Of a stretch of DNA of 64,000 bases, positions 30,375 through 41,463 are shown one piece after another (the first letter of the stretch is position 1; each line of letters opens with the position of its first letter). The stretch comes from an uncultured Alphaproteobacteria bacterium (lineage in GTDB: Bacteria; Pseudomonadota; Alphaproteobacteria; HIMB59). The stretch spans positions 54,665 to 118,664 of the forward strand of contig CACKOX010000001.1 in NCBI GenBank assembly GCA_902601865.1, read 5' to 3'. The position numbers were made by a program, and so were the translations under genes. Below the pieces are notes generated by a model. That model did not search any database and was not told the DNA's origin. It saw only the letters and a program-made list of their open reading frames with translations.

Positions 30375-31094
30375 TTGAAGAATTTAATTTCAATTAAAGA
30401 GGCAAGAGAAAAAAAAGGATTATCTATAAATGAATTATCAAAAGCTTTAAAATTAGACCCTGAAATAATCCGTCTGCTAGAGGAAAATTTACAGTTACCT
30501 GATAAATTTAAAGCTTACCAATCAACATATAAAAAATCTATATACAGATACTTAGGTTATGAGGTTAAATACAAAAACTCTATTAGTGATATTCCTATTG
30601 ATTACACAAGACTTTCAATAGTTTACTTCTTGTTACTGCTTGTTTTTACAGTATTAGTTTTACTGTCATTTAATATTTATAATAAATTTAATAATCAAAT
30701 TTCAATTAGAAATATTGATAAAGACCAAGTTTATATGGATGTTTTAAATTTATCCTCTCAGTATGACTTAAATGAACTAAGTCATGATGAATTTATAAAT
30801 AATCTTACTTTATCAAGCAGGGTGAATTACGCTCAAAAAATATCAATTTTTTCTAAATCAAATAAGACCATTTATTATAAGATTCAAAATAAAAATACAA
30901 AAACCATACAATTTGGCGAGATATTTCAATCAAGTGAACTTAATCTTGATTTAGACAATGATTTTTTGATTGATTTATCTAATATAAATAATGTCGAAAA
31001 GATAATATACAAAGGTATAGAAATTAAAGTTAGTGAGGGATTAAATTCTTATTTATTAAACTTTAATATTAAAGATTTAGAAGCTCTATTATGA
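30375..31094 (+). CDS. RodZ-like membrane protein with N-terminal HTH
   Basis: TTG start; [35 protein letters not shown], then TM helix and extracytoplasmic domain; upstream of ispG. Confidence 0.75.
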   Translation: MKNLISIKEAREKKGLSINELSKALKLDPEIIRLLEENLQLPDKFKAYQSTYKKSIYRYLGYEVKYKNSISDIPIDYTRLSIVYFLLLLVFTVLVLLSFNIYNKFNNQISIRNIDKDQVYMDVLNLSSQYDLNELSHDEFINNLTLSSRVNYAQKISIFSKSNKTIYYKIQNKNTKTIQFGEIFQSSELNLDLDNDFLIDLSNINNVEKIIYKGIEIKVSEGLNSYLLNFNIKDLEALL

Positions 31095-32185
31095 AATATT
31101 CTCACTCAATAAATAGAAAAAAAACAAAAAAAATTCAAATTGGAAATATTTACGTTGGGGGAGACTCGCCAATTACAGTTCAAACAATGACAAATACTCT
31201 TACAAATGACATTGATGCAACGCTCGAGCAGATATCACTAATTGAAAAAGAAGGATGTGACATAGTCAGAGTTTCAGTTCCTGATGAAAAATCATCACAA
31301 GCATTAAAAAAAATAATTCCAGAAATAAATATTCCTTTAGTAGCTGATATACACTTTCATTATAAAAGAGCACTTGAGGCAGCAGAAAATGGAGCACATT
31401 GTTTACGAATAAATCCTGGTAACATTGGCTCTAAAGATAAGGTAAAAGAGGTCGTTGAGGCCGCTAAACAGAATAAAATACCTATTAGAATAGGTGTTAA
31501 TGCTGGAAGCTTAGAAAAAACAATTTTAGAAAAATATAAAAGCCCAACTGCTGAAGCTTTATTTGAAAGTGCTAAATTAAACATTAAACTATTAGAGGAT
31601 CTTAATTTTGATAATTTCAAAATAAGTGTTAAAGCCTCAAATGTTTTCACTGCTGTAGAGTCTTATAGAATGTTATCGAATTTTTGTGAATATCCTCTTC
31701 ATTTAGGTATTACTGAGGCTGGAAGTTATTTTAGTGGTTCTATTAAGTCATCTATTGGTCTTGGATTACTCCTTTATGATGGTATCGGTGATACTGTGAG
31801 AGTCTCACTTTCAGATCATCCAACACAAGAAGTTAAGGTGGGATTTGAAATGTTAAAATCATTAAATTTAAGAGACTATGGTGTTACCATAATATCATGT
31901 CCGTCCTGTGCTAGACAACAGTTTGATGTGATTGAGACAGTTAAGAGTGTTGAAAAAAAACTTTCTCATATTAAAAAACCTATTACAGTTTCTATTATTG
32001 GATGTGTTGTTAACGGACCTGGAGAGGCCACCATGACAAATATAGGTATAACAGGTGGTGGTAATAATACACATATGGTTTACGTTGATGGTGAAAAAAG
32101 CCATCGAATTCAAAATGAAGATTTAGTTGAGTACTTGGTTGAAACTATAGAAGATAAAGTTGAACAGATACATCATTTAAAATGA
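31091..32185 (+). CDS. ispG: 4-hydroxy-3-methylbut-2-enyl diphosphate synthase
   Basis: [47 protein letters not shown] (FeS Cys intact). Confidence 0.96.
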   Translation: MKYSHSINRKKTKKIQIGNIYVGGDSPITVQTMTNTLTNDIDATLEQISLIEKEGCDIVRVSVPDEKSSQALKKIIPEINIPLVADIHFHYKRALEAAENGAHCLRINPGNIGSKDKVKEVVEAAKQNKIPIRIGVNAGSLEKTILEKYKSPTAEALFESAKLNIKLLEDLNFDNFKISVKASNVFTAVESYRMLSNFCEYPLHLGITEAGSYFSGSIKSSIGLGLLLYDGIGDTVRVSLSDHPTQEVKVGFEMLKSLNLRDYGVTIISCPSCARQQFDVIETVKSVEKKLSHIKKPITVSIIGCVVNGPGEATMTNIGITGGGNNTHMVYVDGEKSHRIQNEDLVEYLVETIEDKVEQIHHLK

Positions 32186-33429
32186 AAAATAATATTAATT
32201 TAGTTAAAGGCACACATGATATTTACGGAGCTGAGATGGAAAAGTTTGAATTTATTATTGAAAGTTTTTACTCTGTTTGCAAAAAATTTAATTTTCAATC
32301 TATACAAACCCCTATCATTGAACAACAGGAGTTATTTTCAAGGGCTGTTGGTGAACAAACTGACATTGTCTCTAAAGAAATGTATTCATTCCTAGATAAA
32401 GGTGAAATTAATATATGTTTGAGACCTGAGGCTACTAGTGGTCTAGCAAGGTTTGCTGCTTCAAATTATCAATCTGGTTTAATGAAATTAGTCACCCACG
32501 GTCCTATGTTTAGAAGAGAAAGGCCCCAGAAGGGCAGATATAGACAGTTTCATCAGATAAATATTGAGACTATTGGAGAAAAAAGTCCTTATATTGATTT
32601 TGAACTAATTTTACTTGCAGGGTTATTATTTAATGAACTTGGGGTGAGTAAAAATAAATACAAGCTATTGTTAAATTCACTTGGATCAAAAGAGGATCAG
32701 CTCAGTTACTCTAAATTATTAAAAAAATATTTAAGCGATTTTAAAAATCAGTTATCTGAAACATCAATTTCAAGACTAGATAAAAATCCACTGAGAATTT
32801 TGGATAGCAAAGACCCAGAAGATAATGAAATTTTAAAAAATGCTCCAAAAATTAGTGAACACTTATCTACTGAAAGTAAAAATTATTTTGAGCAGGTAAA
32901 AAAACTTTTAAATAGTAATGAAATAGAATTTATTGAGGAACCAAAATTAGTAAGAGGATTAGATTATTATTCGCACACAGCCTTTGAATTCCAAACAATA
33001 GAGGATAAAAGACAAAATGCAATATTAGCCGGTGGTAGGTATGACAAGTTAATTAGTATGATTTCATCTAGGGATATTCCAGGAATAGGCTGGGCAGCTG
33101 GTCTTGAAAGATTAATGGATTTAATAACTATTGAAGATGAAAAATCAAAGTCAAAGAATAAAATATTATTTGCTGTTCAAGATGAGACTTATTTAATTAA
33201 TAATAGAATTTTAAAACAAATATATAATTTTAAATATAATCACGAAGTAAGAGTAAATAAAAATATCAAAAAACTTTTTAGCTACGCTGATAAAAATAAT
33301 TTTAGCTTTATTATTCTAATTGGTGAGGAAGAAATAAATTCTAATAAAATAATCTTAAAAGATTTAAAAAATAAAAGTCAACAAACTTTTGAAATTTCTA
33401 AATTCGAGCTAAAAAATGAAATTAGATAA
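32182..33429 (+). CDS. hisS: Histidyl-tRNA synthetase
   Basis: [52 protein letters not shown]. Confidence 0.96.
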   Translation: MKNNINLVKGTHDIYGAEMEKFEFIIESFYSVCKKFNFQSIQTPIIEQQELFSRAVGEQTDIVSKEMYSFLDKGEINICLRPEATSGLARFAASNYQSGLMKLVTHGPMFRRERPQKGRYRQFHQINIETIGEKSPYIDFELILLAGLLFNELGVSKNKYKLLLNSLGSKEDQLSYSKLLKKYLSDFKNQLSETSISRLDKNPLRILDSKDPEDNEILKNAPKISEHLSTESKNYFEQVKKLLNSNEIEFIEEPKLVRGLDYYSHTAFEFQTIEDKRQNAILAGGRYDKLISMISSRDIPGIGWAAGLERLMDLITIEDEKSKSKNKILFAVQDETYLINNRILKQIYNFKYNHEVRVNKNIKKLFSYADKNNFSFIILIGEEEINSNKIILKDLKNKSQQTFEISKFELKNEIR

Positions 33430-34495
33430 ACAAATTAATGACTTAAAAAATAAATTCGATCATTTAAACGAAAAACTTTTAAACTCACAAAACTTAGATA
33501 ACAAGGAAATCATTCAAATAAATAAGGACTTATCAAAATTAGAACCAATTATTACTTTATCTAATGTTATAAAAAATTTAAATAAGGAGATTAAAGATTA
33601 CAAAGAAATTCTTGAAAATGAGAGTGACGAAGATCTAAGAGATTTAGCAAAACAAGAATTACCTATTTTTGAAAAAGATTTAGAAACTAAAAATAAAGAA
33701 TTACTAATAGCTCTATTACCTAGAGATGAGGCTGATGACAAAAATGTAATTTTAGAAATTAGGGCTGGTACAGGAGGGGATGAGGCTGCTTTATTTGCAG
33801 GCGATTTGTACAGAATGTATGAGAGGTACTCTTCATTGAAAAATTGGAAGTTCCAGCCAATGGAAAAAAGTGAGACTGGCTTGAAGGGAATTAAAGAGGC
33901 AATAATCGAGATTAAGGGAGATGGTGTATTCAAATTTTTAAAAAATGAGTCTGGTGTTCATAGAGTTCAACGTATCCCAGAAACTGAGTCTGGTGGCAGA
34001 ATTCATACATCAGCTGCTACGGTAGCTGTTTTACCAGAGGCTGAGGATGTAGATTTAGATATAAAAGATACTGACTTGAGAATAGACGTCTATAGATCAG
34101 GAGGAGCAGGTGGACAATCAGTCAATACTACAGATAGTGCAGTAAGAATCACACACCTTCCTACAAACATTGTGGTAACTCAACAAGATGAGAGATCTCA
34201 ACATAAAAATAAAGCTAAAGCATTAAAAATTTTACGTTCAAGATTATATGAGGTAGAAAGAATTAAAAAACAGGAAGAAGAGTCATCAAATAGAAAAAAT
34301 CAAGTTGGCTCTGGAGATAGATCTGAAAGAATTAGAACTTATAACTTTCCACAGGGCAGAGTTTCTGATCATAGAATTAACTTAACACTTTATAAATTAG
34401 ATCAGTTTTTAACTGGCGAGGCATTGGATGAAATGATATCAGCTTTGTCAGCAAGTGAACAAGCTGATAAGCTGAGTCAATTAAATGTTAAATAA
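33416..34495 (+). CDS. prfA: Peptide chain release factor 1
   Basis: [43 protein letters not shown] (GGQ), [24 protein letters not shown]. Confidence 0.97.
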   Translation: MKLDKQINDLKNKFDHLNEKLLNSQNLDNKEIIQINKDLSKLEPIITLSNVIKNLNKEIKDYKEILENESDEDLRDLAKQELPIFEKDLETKNKELLIALLPRDEADDKNVILEIRAGTGGDEAALFAGDLYRMYERYSSLKNWKFQPMEKSETGLKGIKEAIIEIKGDGVFKFLKNESGVHRVQRIPETESGGRIHTSAATVAVLPEAEDVDLDIKDTDLRIDVYRSGGAGGQSVNTTDSAVRITHLPTNIVVTQQDERSQHKNKAKALKILRSRLYEVERIKKQEEESSNRKNQVGSGDRSERIRTYNFPQGRVSDHRINLTLYKLDQFLTGEALDEMISALSASEQADKLSQLNVK

Positions 34496-35354
34496 TGACC
34501 TCTTAAATAAATCAGAAATAAAAAAAAGACTTCTTGAAAAATTAAATACAATTTCAGGCAATCAAGCTAATCAAGAGTCTCAAATAATGATTTCATATTC
34601 TGCGAAAAAAGAAAATTATATTGACGTAAAAGATAGTGAGATTGATAAAGATTTAATTAATAAGATCTTAAAAGAGAGAATTAAAGGAAAACCATTAGCA
34701 AAAATTATCAATGAAAAAGGTTTTTGGAAGAATATATTTTACACAGATGATTATACGCTAGATCCTAGAGCAGATTCAGAAATTTTGGTCGAACAAATCT
34801 TAAATGATTGTTTTCAATTTAAGAATAAAAAAAAATTTAATTTTCTTGATTTGTGTTGTGGAACTGGCTGCTTAGGTATCTCTATTATGGATGAATTAGA
34901 AAATTCTTTTTGTGACTTTATAGATATTTCCAAAAAAGCGCTCAATGCTTGCAAAAAAAACATAATAAAATTTGAAAAACAAAAAAATTCAAAATTATTT
35001 CATTCAAATTTATTTGAAAATTATCCAATAAATAGATTAAAAAATATTGATATTATTGTTTGTAACCCTCCTTATATACCAACAAGTAATTATCTGAATT
35101 TAAATAATGAAACGTTGTATGACCCTAGGATATCACTTGATGGTGGAGAATTAGGTATAGATTACTATGTAAAAATCATTGATCATTTAATTAATTTTAA
35201 ATTTATAGGGTCTTTATATTTTGAAATTGATCCAATTATTACTAAAAATATGTATAAATATTTATTAGAAAAAGGTATAAAAATAGTCTATAAAAAGGTT
35301 GATTATCTTAGTTTAGATAGATTGATAAAGATAACACTCCCTAACAATAATTGA
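34485..35354 (+). CDS. prmC: Release factor glutamine methyltransferase
   Basis: [24 protein letters not shown] (NPPY); follows prfA. Confidence 0.92.
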   Translation: MLNNDLLNKSEIKKRLLEKLNTISGNQANQESQIMISYSAKKENYIDVKDSEIDKDLINKILKERIKGKPLAKIINEKGFWKNIFYTDDYTLDPRADSEILVEQILNDCFQFKNKKKFNFLDLCCGTGCLGISIMDELENSFCDFIDISKKALNACKKNIIKFEKQKNSKLFHSNLFENYPINRLKNIDIIVCNPPYIPTSNYLNLNNETLYDPRISLDGGELGIDYYVKIIDHLINFKFIGSLYFEIDPIITKNMYKYLLEKGIKIVYKKVDYLSLDRLIKITLPNNN

Positions 35355-35387
35355 TGGGCTTCTTTTAGGATAATCGAATAAAGATTT

Positions 35388-35777
35388 ATGAAAAATTTTG
35401 TCAAACGAAAGCCCTACGGTGGGCAAAGAAAAATCAACTCTTCTAGAGGTGGAGTAGCAGACTCTCCATACTTACAGACCAATGGAAATTCAAATGGCTA
35501 TAAAAGAAACGGTAAGAATCCAAAAGACCAATATAATGATTTTCTTAATAAAGCAAAAGATGCTAAGGGCCAAGGTGATGACGTATTAGAGCAGTTTTAC
35601 CTTCAACATGCTGAGCACTATTTTCGACAAACAGATAACTCCAATAGAGGTTTTGTTGCTAGAAAAATTATTAACAAAGATAAATCTGAAAAAAACGATA
35701 TTGATACAAAAAGAGAAGATAAGACAGATCAGTCCTCAAACTCTGATTTTGATGATTTGGCTAGCCAATTAGCTTAG
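35388..35777 (+). CDS. DUF4167 domain protein
   Basis: Basic N-terminus followed by DQYNDFLNKAKDAKGQGDDVLEQFYLQHAEHYFR; post-prmC location typical of alphaproteobacteria. Confidence 0.85.
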   Translation: MKNFVKRKPYGGQRKINSSRGGVADSPYLQTNGNSNGYKRNGKNPKDQYNDFLNKAKDAKGQGDDVLEQFYLQHAEHYFRQTDNSNRGFVARKIINKDKSEKNDIDTKREDKTDQSSNSDFDDLASQLA

Positions 35778-37234
35778 TTAATCATATTTTTATAAATAAC
35801 AACTTCTTCATCTATTTTTAAAACTAGACTTTTAAACTCATTAAGCTGTTGTTCGTCAAGCTTTCTTCCAGACGGAAGTTTTAGTGTTGCTGGATTAATT
35901 TGAACACCATTGACAATAATCTCATAATGTAAATGTGGCCCAGTAGATTTTCCAGTTGAACCAACATAGCCAATTACATCACCTTGTTTAACTCTCGCAC
36001 CACTGGATATCCCTTTTTTGTAACTCTTCAAGTGAGCATAAGCTGTTTTGTAAGTACTATCATGACGTATTCTTATATATTTTCCATATCCTCCGTTTCT
36101 ACCTGCATACTCTATGACACCATTTCCAGCTGCAAATATTGGAGTTCCTGATGGGGCAGCAAAATCAACTCCTTTGTGCATTTTATTGTAACCAGAGATA
36201 GGATGTTTTCTCATACCATAACTAGAACTAAGTCTCGCGCCATTTATTGGAGTTTTCATTAAGCTTTTTGTCATTCCTTTTCCTTTTTCATCAAAATATT
36301 CACTGAATTCATCTGTGTCATAAAGATAGTAAAATAGCGGGGTGCCCCTTGATGATAGCATGAGATATTTTGGATCCTCAATTTGAACCGTCTTACCATC
36401 CTTATCTTTTTTTTTTGTAAATATCATTTCAAACTTATCCCCCTCATAAATATCTCTCTGAAAATCAACATCAAAACTATAAATTCTTATAATTTCATTT
36501 ATTACTATCTCTGATAATCCTTGATCTTTCATGGCTTTATACAAACTTGTTTTAATTTCTCCAGATACAAAAATTTTTTCAGAAATTAGAGGGATTTCCT
36601 TAATTTCGTAAATAAAACTATCTTCTAGATAAGATATTATTAGCTCTTTCGTGTCAGAATATTTGTAAAAGAGATTAAATAATTTTAATCCTTCATCTCC
36701 GTAATCACTAAAAATTCTAATAGTATCTCCAATATATAATTTTGAAAAATCATAATAATCCTCCCCATTAAGAATTACTAAGTCTATATCTCTACCTTTT
36801 AAGCCTCCTTTTTTTAATATCTTTGCAAAATTATCTCCCTTGGAGACTTTAATTTCATTAAACTTATAAACATCTTTATTATCTTTAGTTAAATTCAAAT
36901 CATCTATAGAATTTAATTCAACTGTGTTATTTTCTTTTATTATATCTTTATCAAAAATATTAGATAAATTTTCTAGTGTTATATTTTCAAAATAACTATT
37001 TGATTTTTCTTTGTCAAAAATTGGATCAGTTAAACTCTCAATCCTAATAGTTTCGTAATATTTTTGAAATTTTTTTTTATCAAAATAATTGATATCTATT
37101 TCGTCATAAATGATAGTTACTTCATCTTTTATCTTCATAAAATCTGAATAACTAATGTAAAAGCATATTAGGCTAATTAAGAACAATAACGTTGTTAATG
37201 AAGCTTTTATTGTAAAACTATTTGTTGTTGCCAT
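35774..37234 (-). CDS. M23 family metallopeptidase
   Basis: KMHKGVDFAAPSGTPIFAAGNGVIEYAGRNGGYGKYIRIRH, GPHLHYEI. Confidence 0.93.
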   Translation of the reverse strand: MATTNSFTIKASLTTLLFLISLICFYISYSDFMKIKDEVTIIYDEIDINYFDKKKFQKYYETIRIESLTDPIFDKEKSNSYFENITLENLSNIFDKDIIKENNTVELNSIDDLNLTKDNKDVYKFNEIKVSKGDNFAKILKKGGLKGRDIDLVILNGEDYYDFSKLYIGDTIRIFSDYGDEGLKLFNLFYKYSDTKELIISYLEDSFIYEIKEIPLISEKIFVSGEIKTSLYKAMKDQGLSEIVINEIIRIYSFDVDFQRDIYEGDKFEMIFTKKKDKDGKTVQIEDPKYLMLSSRGTPLFYYLYDTDEFSEYFDEKGKGMTKSLMKTPINGARLSSSYGMRKHPISGYNKMHKGVDFAAPSGTPIFAAGNGVIEYAGRNGGYGKYIRIRHDSTYKTAYAHLKSYKKGISSGARVKQGDVIGYVGSTGKSTGPHLHYEIIVNGVQINPATLKLPSGRKLDEQQLNEFKSLVLKIDEEVVIYKNMIN

Positions 37235-37238
37235 TTAT

Positions 37239-37252
37239 TTCTTTATAAAGAA
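37239..37252. repeat. 14-bp perfect palindrome between divergent genes
   Basis: TTCTTTATAAAGAA between the M23 peptidase (-) and the Gate-domain protein (+). Confidence 0.8.
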
Positions 37253-37278
37253 GTAAAATCATTTGATTTGTTATCATA

Positions 37279-38235
37279 ATGGAAAATTCTAAAAAAATAC
37301 TAGTCAATATATTTCAAGAAACTACTAAAATTTTTTGGATTTTATTCAAAGTAATACTTCCCGTAATCATAATTATAAGAGTTCTTGAGCTTATTGGAGC
37401 TATCCCTTTTTTAGCAAAATTTCTTGAACCATTAACAAGTTTTATTGGAATTGATGGCTCACTAGGCTTAGTTTGGATGGCTGCGATGTTGGTAAATATT
37501 TATGCAGCATTAGCTGCTTTTGCATCACTTCAAGCTATTTTTGATTATTCAGTAGCTGAGACTACAATTTTAGGTTTAATTATATTGATAGCTCATAGTC
37601 TGCCAATTGAGGTAGCTATTGCAAAAAAATCAAGAATTTCTTGGATATTCAATTTAAGCTTCAGATTCATAAATGCAATTGTAGCAGGCAAAATATTGAA
37701 CTTAATATTTACTAAATATGAATTATTTAATGAGCCTAATCAATCAGTACTACAAGTTCCGAATGATTTAGTTTCTAATTTTGAATGGGCAATTCTACAA
37801 ATTCAAAATTTCTTTATAATTTTCATAATAATATTTTTTATTATTACAACAATAAATGTCCTTAAGTCCTTAGGTGTTTGGACATTTATAATTCATATAA
37901 TGAAAATACCTTTGTCTTATTTAGGTATGTCTGAGAAAGTAGCCAATATAATTTTAATTGGCTTAACTCTTGGAATATCGTTTGGTGGAGGTTTTTTAAT
38001 TGAAGAGTCAAAGAAAAATAATATCTCAAAGAAAGATATTTTATTATCCCTATCTTTTCTAAGTCTATGCCATAGCATAATTGAAGATACAATATTAATT
38101 TTACTATTAGGTAGCCATATTTCTGGTATTTTATTTTTTAGATTTATTTATACAGTCATTATAATTTTATTATTGAAAATATTGTTAGAAACAAAAATGC
38201 AAAAGTTTATACTAAGTAAACTTACAGATGGATAA
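37279..38235 (+). CDS. Nucleoside-recognition (Gate) domain membrane protein
   Basis: Multi-TM protein with paired Gate-like segments (FLEPLTSFIGIDGSLGLVWMAAMLVNIYAALAA ... LSYLGMSEKVANIILIGLTLGISFGGGFLIEE). Confidence 0.65.
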   Translation: MENSKKILVNIFQETTKIFWILFKVILPVIIIIRVLELIGAIPFLAKFLEPLTSFIGIDGSLGLVWMAAMLVNIYAALAAFASLQAIFDYSVAETTILGLIILIAHSLPIEVAIAKKSRISWIFNLSFRFINAIVAGKILNLIFTKYELFNEPNQSVLQVPNDLVSNFEWAILQIQNFFIIFIIIFFIITTINVLKSLGVWTFIIHIMKIPLSYLGMSEKVANIILIGLTLGISFGGGFLIEESKKNNISKKDILLSLSFLSLCHSIIEDTILILLLGSHISGILFFRFIYTVIIILLLKILLETKMQKFILSKLTDG

Positions 38236-38845
38236 CTACATTCAATTTCCACGTTACTCGATTTACTTGATTCCTAATTTGTTATTTATTGATCAAGTAA
38301 ATGATTTACTTTTAAAAAATAATATTAAATTCGATAACCAAAAATTGTCTAGATATGGCTTACATTATACAGTAAAAGCTCCTTTTTACTTAAGTCATCT
38401 CTATAGTGAAGAAAATCTCATAAAATCTTTTCAAGACTATTTTAAATCTAATCAAAACATTTCTTATAAAGATAAATTTAACGTTTTAAATCTTAAAAAG
38501 TATAAAAATGCTTTTGCTTTAGAATTGAATACAAATGATAAGTTTAATTTTCTATGTAATGATATAATGAGATATTTTGATCTTTTTAGAAAAACTCTCA
38601 ATCAGCAAGAGACTCAAATTGATCTCAAGCGTTTCAATAATTTATCTTCTTTAGAGATGGAATATTATTTAATATGGGGCTATCCTTATTTATTTGAGTT
38701 TAATACGCATCATGTTTCAATTGCTGATATGTCAAAAAATATTGTATATAACGACACCATAAGATCTCTAGAATATTCCAATATTAGTCTAATGAAACAA
38801 GATGGTGTAAATGAAAGTTTTCACTCCATTTGCAAAATTAATTAA
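38228..38845 (+). CDS. DUF1045-like 2H phosphoesterase
   Basis: RYGLHYTVKAPFYL (first HxTv motif), LIWGYPYLFEFNTHHVSIADM (second HxS motif). Confidence 0.65.
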   Translation: MDNYIQFPRYSIYLIPNLLFIDQVNDLLLKNNIKFDNQKLSRYGLHYTVKAPFYLSHLYSEENLIKSFQDYFKSNQNISYKDKFNVLNLKKYKNAFALELNTNDKFNFLCNDIMRYFDLFRKTLNQQETQIDLKRFNNLSSLEMEYYLIWGYPYLFEFNTHHVSIADMSKNIVYNDTIRSLEYSNISLMKQDGVNESFHSICKIN

Positions 38846-38916
38846 TCTAAATTTTTAAATAAAAATATTTCTATTATTTACTCTATAGTAATACTCAAAT
38901 ATTATATTTTTGACTC

Positions 38917-39801
38917 ATGGGTATTTATGTAAAAAAAAGAAATTTTGCTGGCCTTAAAATATTATTATTATTAATTTTAGTAATAATTATTTTTTTTATC
39001 GCCTCTTACTATTTCGTTTTTCCAGAAAATGATAAAACCAATCTAGATAATGATTTAAATAGTTCTAATTCACAGTTAGAGAAAAATATCAGTTTAATTC
39101 AAGAAAAAGATCTTAATATCTATCTAAAAAAAGAAGAAATGAATGAATACTTAACAAACTTTAAATTTGATCAAAGTATAAAGAAATTTGTTGAGGAAAA
39201 TCCAGAATTTATCTTAAATGTTTTGCGTGAATATCAAATAAATCAAAATAAATTAGAGCAAGAAAAAATTAATAAAGAAAATATATCAAGCATACAAAAT
39301 TTAAATTTACAAGCTCATCCTATGTATTTAGGTGATGCTAGTGGCACAAAAGTTATTTATGAATTCGTAGATTATAATTGTGGCTACTGTGAAAAATATC
39401 ACCAGGAATTAATTAATGTGATGAAAGAGGATACATTAGTAAAAATAGTTATAATACAAATGCCAATTTTAGGTAATTTTTCAAAAGATTTAACAACAAT
39501 TGCTTTAGCTTCCTCATTACAAGGTGAATTTAAAACTGTTCATAACTATTTATACTCATCTGAAAGGAAATCAAACATGGAGGATATTTTAGCAGATCTA
39601 TTTCTAAAGGGCGTTGATCTTCAAACACTTAAAAAAGATATGGACTCCCAAGAGGTGAGAGATTTTCTATCAATTCATAAAAGTTACGTCGACGAATTTA
39701 AATTTACTGGAAGCCCAGCAACAATCATAGGAAATCAAATTATTCCAGGTTTTATTGACAAAAGTAAAATTATTGAGATTTTGGAAAAAGAATTTTCCTG
39801 A
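38917..39801 (+). CDS. DsbA-family thioredoxin-fold protein, membrane anchored
   Basis: N-terminal TM; FVDYNCGYCEKYHQEL (CxxC), FTGSPATIIGNQIIPGF (cis-Pro region). Confidence 0.88.
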   Translation: MGIYVKKRNFAGLKILLLLILVIIIFFIASYYFVFPENDKTNLDNDLNSSNSQLEKNISLIQEKDLNIYLKKEEMNEYLTNFKFDQSIKKFVEENPEFILNVLREYQINQNKLEQEKINKENISSIQNLNLQAHPMYLGDASGTKVIYEFVDYNCGYCEKYHQELINVMKEDTLVKIVIIQMPILGNFSKDLTTIALASSLQGEFKTVHNYLYSSERKSNMEDILADLFLKGVDLQTLKKDMDSQEVRDFLSIHKSYVDEFKFTGSPATIIGNQIIPGFIDKSKIIEILEKEFS

Positions 39802-39806
39802 ACTCA

Positions 39807-41327
39807 ATGAAAATTAGTAATTTCTCTAAAATTTCAACTAATATTTTTGGATCTCGTGTAACAGGGTTCATAAGAGACATACTTTTTGCAAACTATTTAG
39901 GTGCAAACTTAATGTCAGATGCGTTTCTTTTTGCTTTTAGATTGCCAAATCTATTTAGAAGAATTTTTGCTGAGGGTTCAATGAATAGTGTTTTTATACC
40001 CCTATATGTTAATCAAGAAAAAATAAATTCGAAAATGGCAAAAGATTTTATATGGATAATTTTTAACTTTTTTTTTGTAATTACATTATTTATATCTTTT
40101 TTAATATTTTTATTTAGTGAACAAGTAATATCATTATTAGCACCAGGATTTTTATTAAATGAAAGTCAATTTTTATTTGCAAATGAGTTATTAATTATAA
40201 CTTTTCCTTTTTTAATATTTGTAACTTTGTCGTCAGTATTGAGTTCAGTACTAAACGTTAAGGGGAAATTTTTTCTACCTTCTTTTTTATCAGTTATTCT
40301 TAATATTTTTATGATTTCATCATTAGTTATTTTTAAATCTGAGTCTCACTTTGCACTTGCTTGGTCAATGATTGTTGCAGGTTTTACTCAATTAATACTT
40401 TTATTTATTAACATAGGTGCCATTAAAATATTTTGGAGTACTGGATTAAAAAGTATTAACGGTCTATCTGGTCAACTAAAAAAATTCTTTAAAAGATTTT
40501 CATATTCTTTACTGGGCTCTGGTATTATCCAATTAAATATTTTTATCTCAATGTTATTTGCTTCTTTAGTAGGTGAGGGTGCAATTAGCCAAATATATTA
40601 CGCAGATAGAATAATTGATTTACCGTTTGCTCTAATTGCAGTTGCCATGTCTTTTACACTCCTTCCTTACTTGAGTAAAAATATTAGTGATGAGAATAAG
40701 AATTCTAGAGCTTTCAATGAAACTGTTATCTTTTGTTTTCTCTTTGCAATACCTAGTGCATTTGGCATTTTTATTCTAAGCGAGGAAATTATTAGAGTGT
40801 TATTTGGTAGGGGAGAATTTAGTAATAATGATGTACTAATCACCTCCAAGATTTTACTAATATACTCTTTTTCATTGCCCGGTTATATGCTTGCAAGAAT
40901 TTTCAATCAAATATTTTATTCATATGAGAAAGTTGAGTACCCAGTTAGGGCAGCAGTTCCTACTTTTATATGTAATCTAATTTTATGTTTCTTACTCTAT
41001 AAACCTTTAGGTGTTATCGGATTAGCTTTAGCTGGTGCTATAAGCGTATGGTTAAATCTATTTATTCAAATTTATTATTTAAAAAAATACTTTAACAGTT
41101 TTTTTGAAAAATTATTAATATTTGATCTTAAGAAATTAATTAAGATTTTATTAAGCTCGTTTAGTATGTCTATTTCAATATTATTTATTAAAAAAATTAT
41201 AGATCTAAATATATATTTTGACCTGTTAATTCAAATTCTTATTGGTCTAGTGATATACTTCTTCATACTAAATTGGCTTAAATTAAGTGAATTAAAACTT
41301 ATTTTTCAATTGAAAAAATTTAATTAG
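39807..41327 (+). CDS. murJ: Lipid II flippase MurJ/MviN
   Basis: SRVTGFIRDILFANYLGANLMSDAFLFAFRLPNLFRRIFAEGSMNSVFIPLY. Confidence 0.95.
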   Translation: MKISNFSKISTNIFGSRVTGFIRDILFANYLGANLMSDAFLFAFRLPNLFRRIFAEGSMNSVFIPLYVNQEKINSKMAKDFIWIIFNFFFVITLFISFLIFLFSEQVISLLAPGFLLNESQFLFANELLIITFPFLIFVTLSSVLSSVLNVKGKFFLPSFLSVILNIFMISSLVIFKSESHFALAWSMIVAGFTQLILLFINIGAIKIFWSTGLKSINGLSGQLKKFFKRFSYSLLGSGIIQLNIFISMLFASLVGEGAISQIYYADRIIDLPFALIAVAMSFTLLPYLSKNISDENKNSRAFNETVIFCFLFAIPSAFGIFILSEEIIRVLFGRGEFSNNDVLITSKILLIYSFSLPGYMLARIFNQIFYSYEKVEYPVRAAVPTFICNLILCFLLYKPLGVIGLALAGAISVWLNLFIQIYYLKKYFNSFFEKLLIFDLKKLIKILLSSFSMSISILFIKKIIDLNIYFDLLIQILIGLVIYFFILNWLKLSELKLIFQLKKFN

Positions 41328-41383
41328 GAATTTTATTTACTAATCTTTTATTTAATTTAAAAGTATTTTTGCCCTAAATTTAT

Positions 41384-41460
41384 GGGCGTGTAGCTCAGCT
41401 GGTTAGAGTACTTGCTCGACACGCAAGGGGTCACAGGTTCGAATCCTGTCACGCCCACCA
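41384..41460 (+). tRNA. tRNA-Val(GAC) with C at position 33
   Basis: Hand-folded cloverleaf: GGGCGTG/CACGCCC acceptor, GCTC/GAGT D-stem, CTTGC-TCGACAC-GCAAG anticodon arm, ACAGG-TTCGAAT-CCTGT T arm, encoded ACCA. Anticodon 41418-41420 GAC. Confidence 0.9.
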
Positions 41461-41463
41461 TGA

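Noticed and set aside
31360-32113. Antisense ORFs 31360..31650 and 31895..32113 within ispG
   Set aside because: Shadow ORFs of a conserved gene; no independent support.
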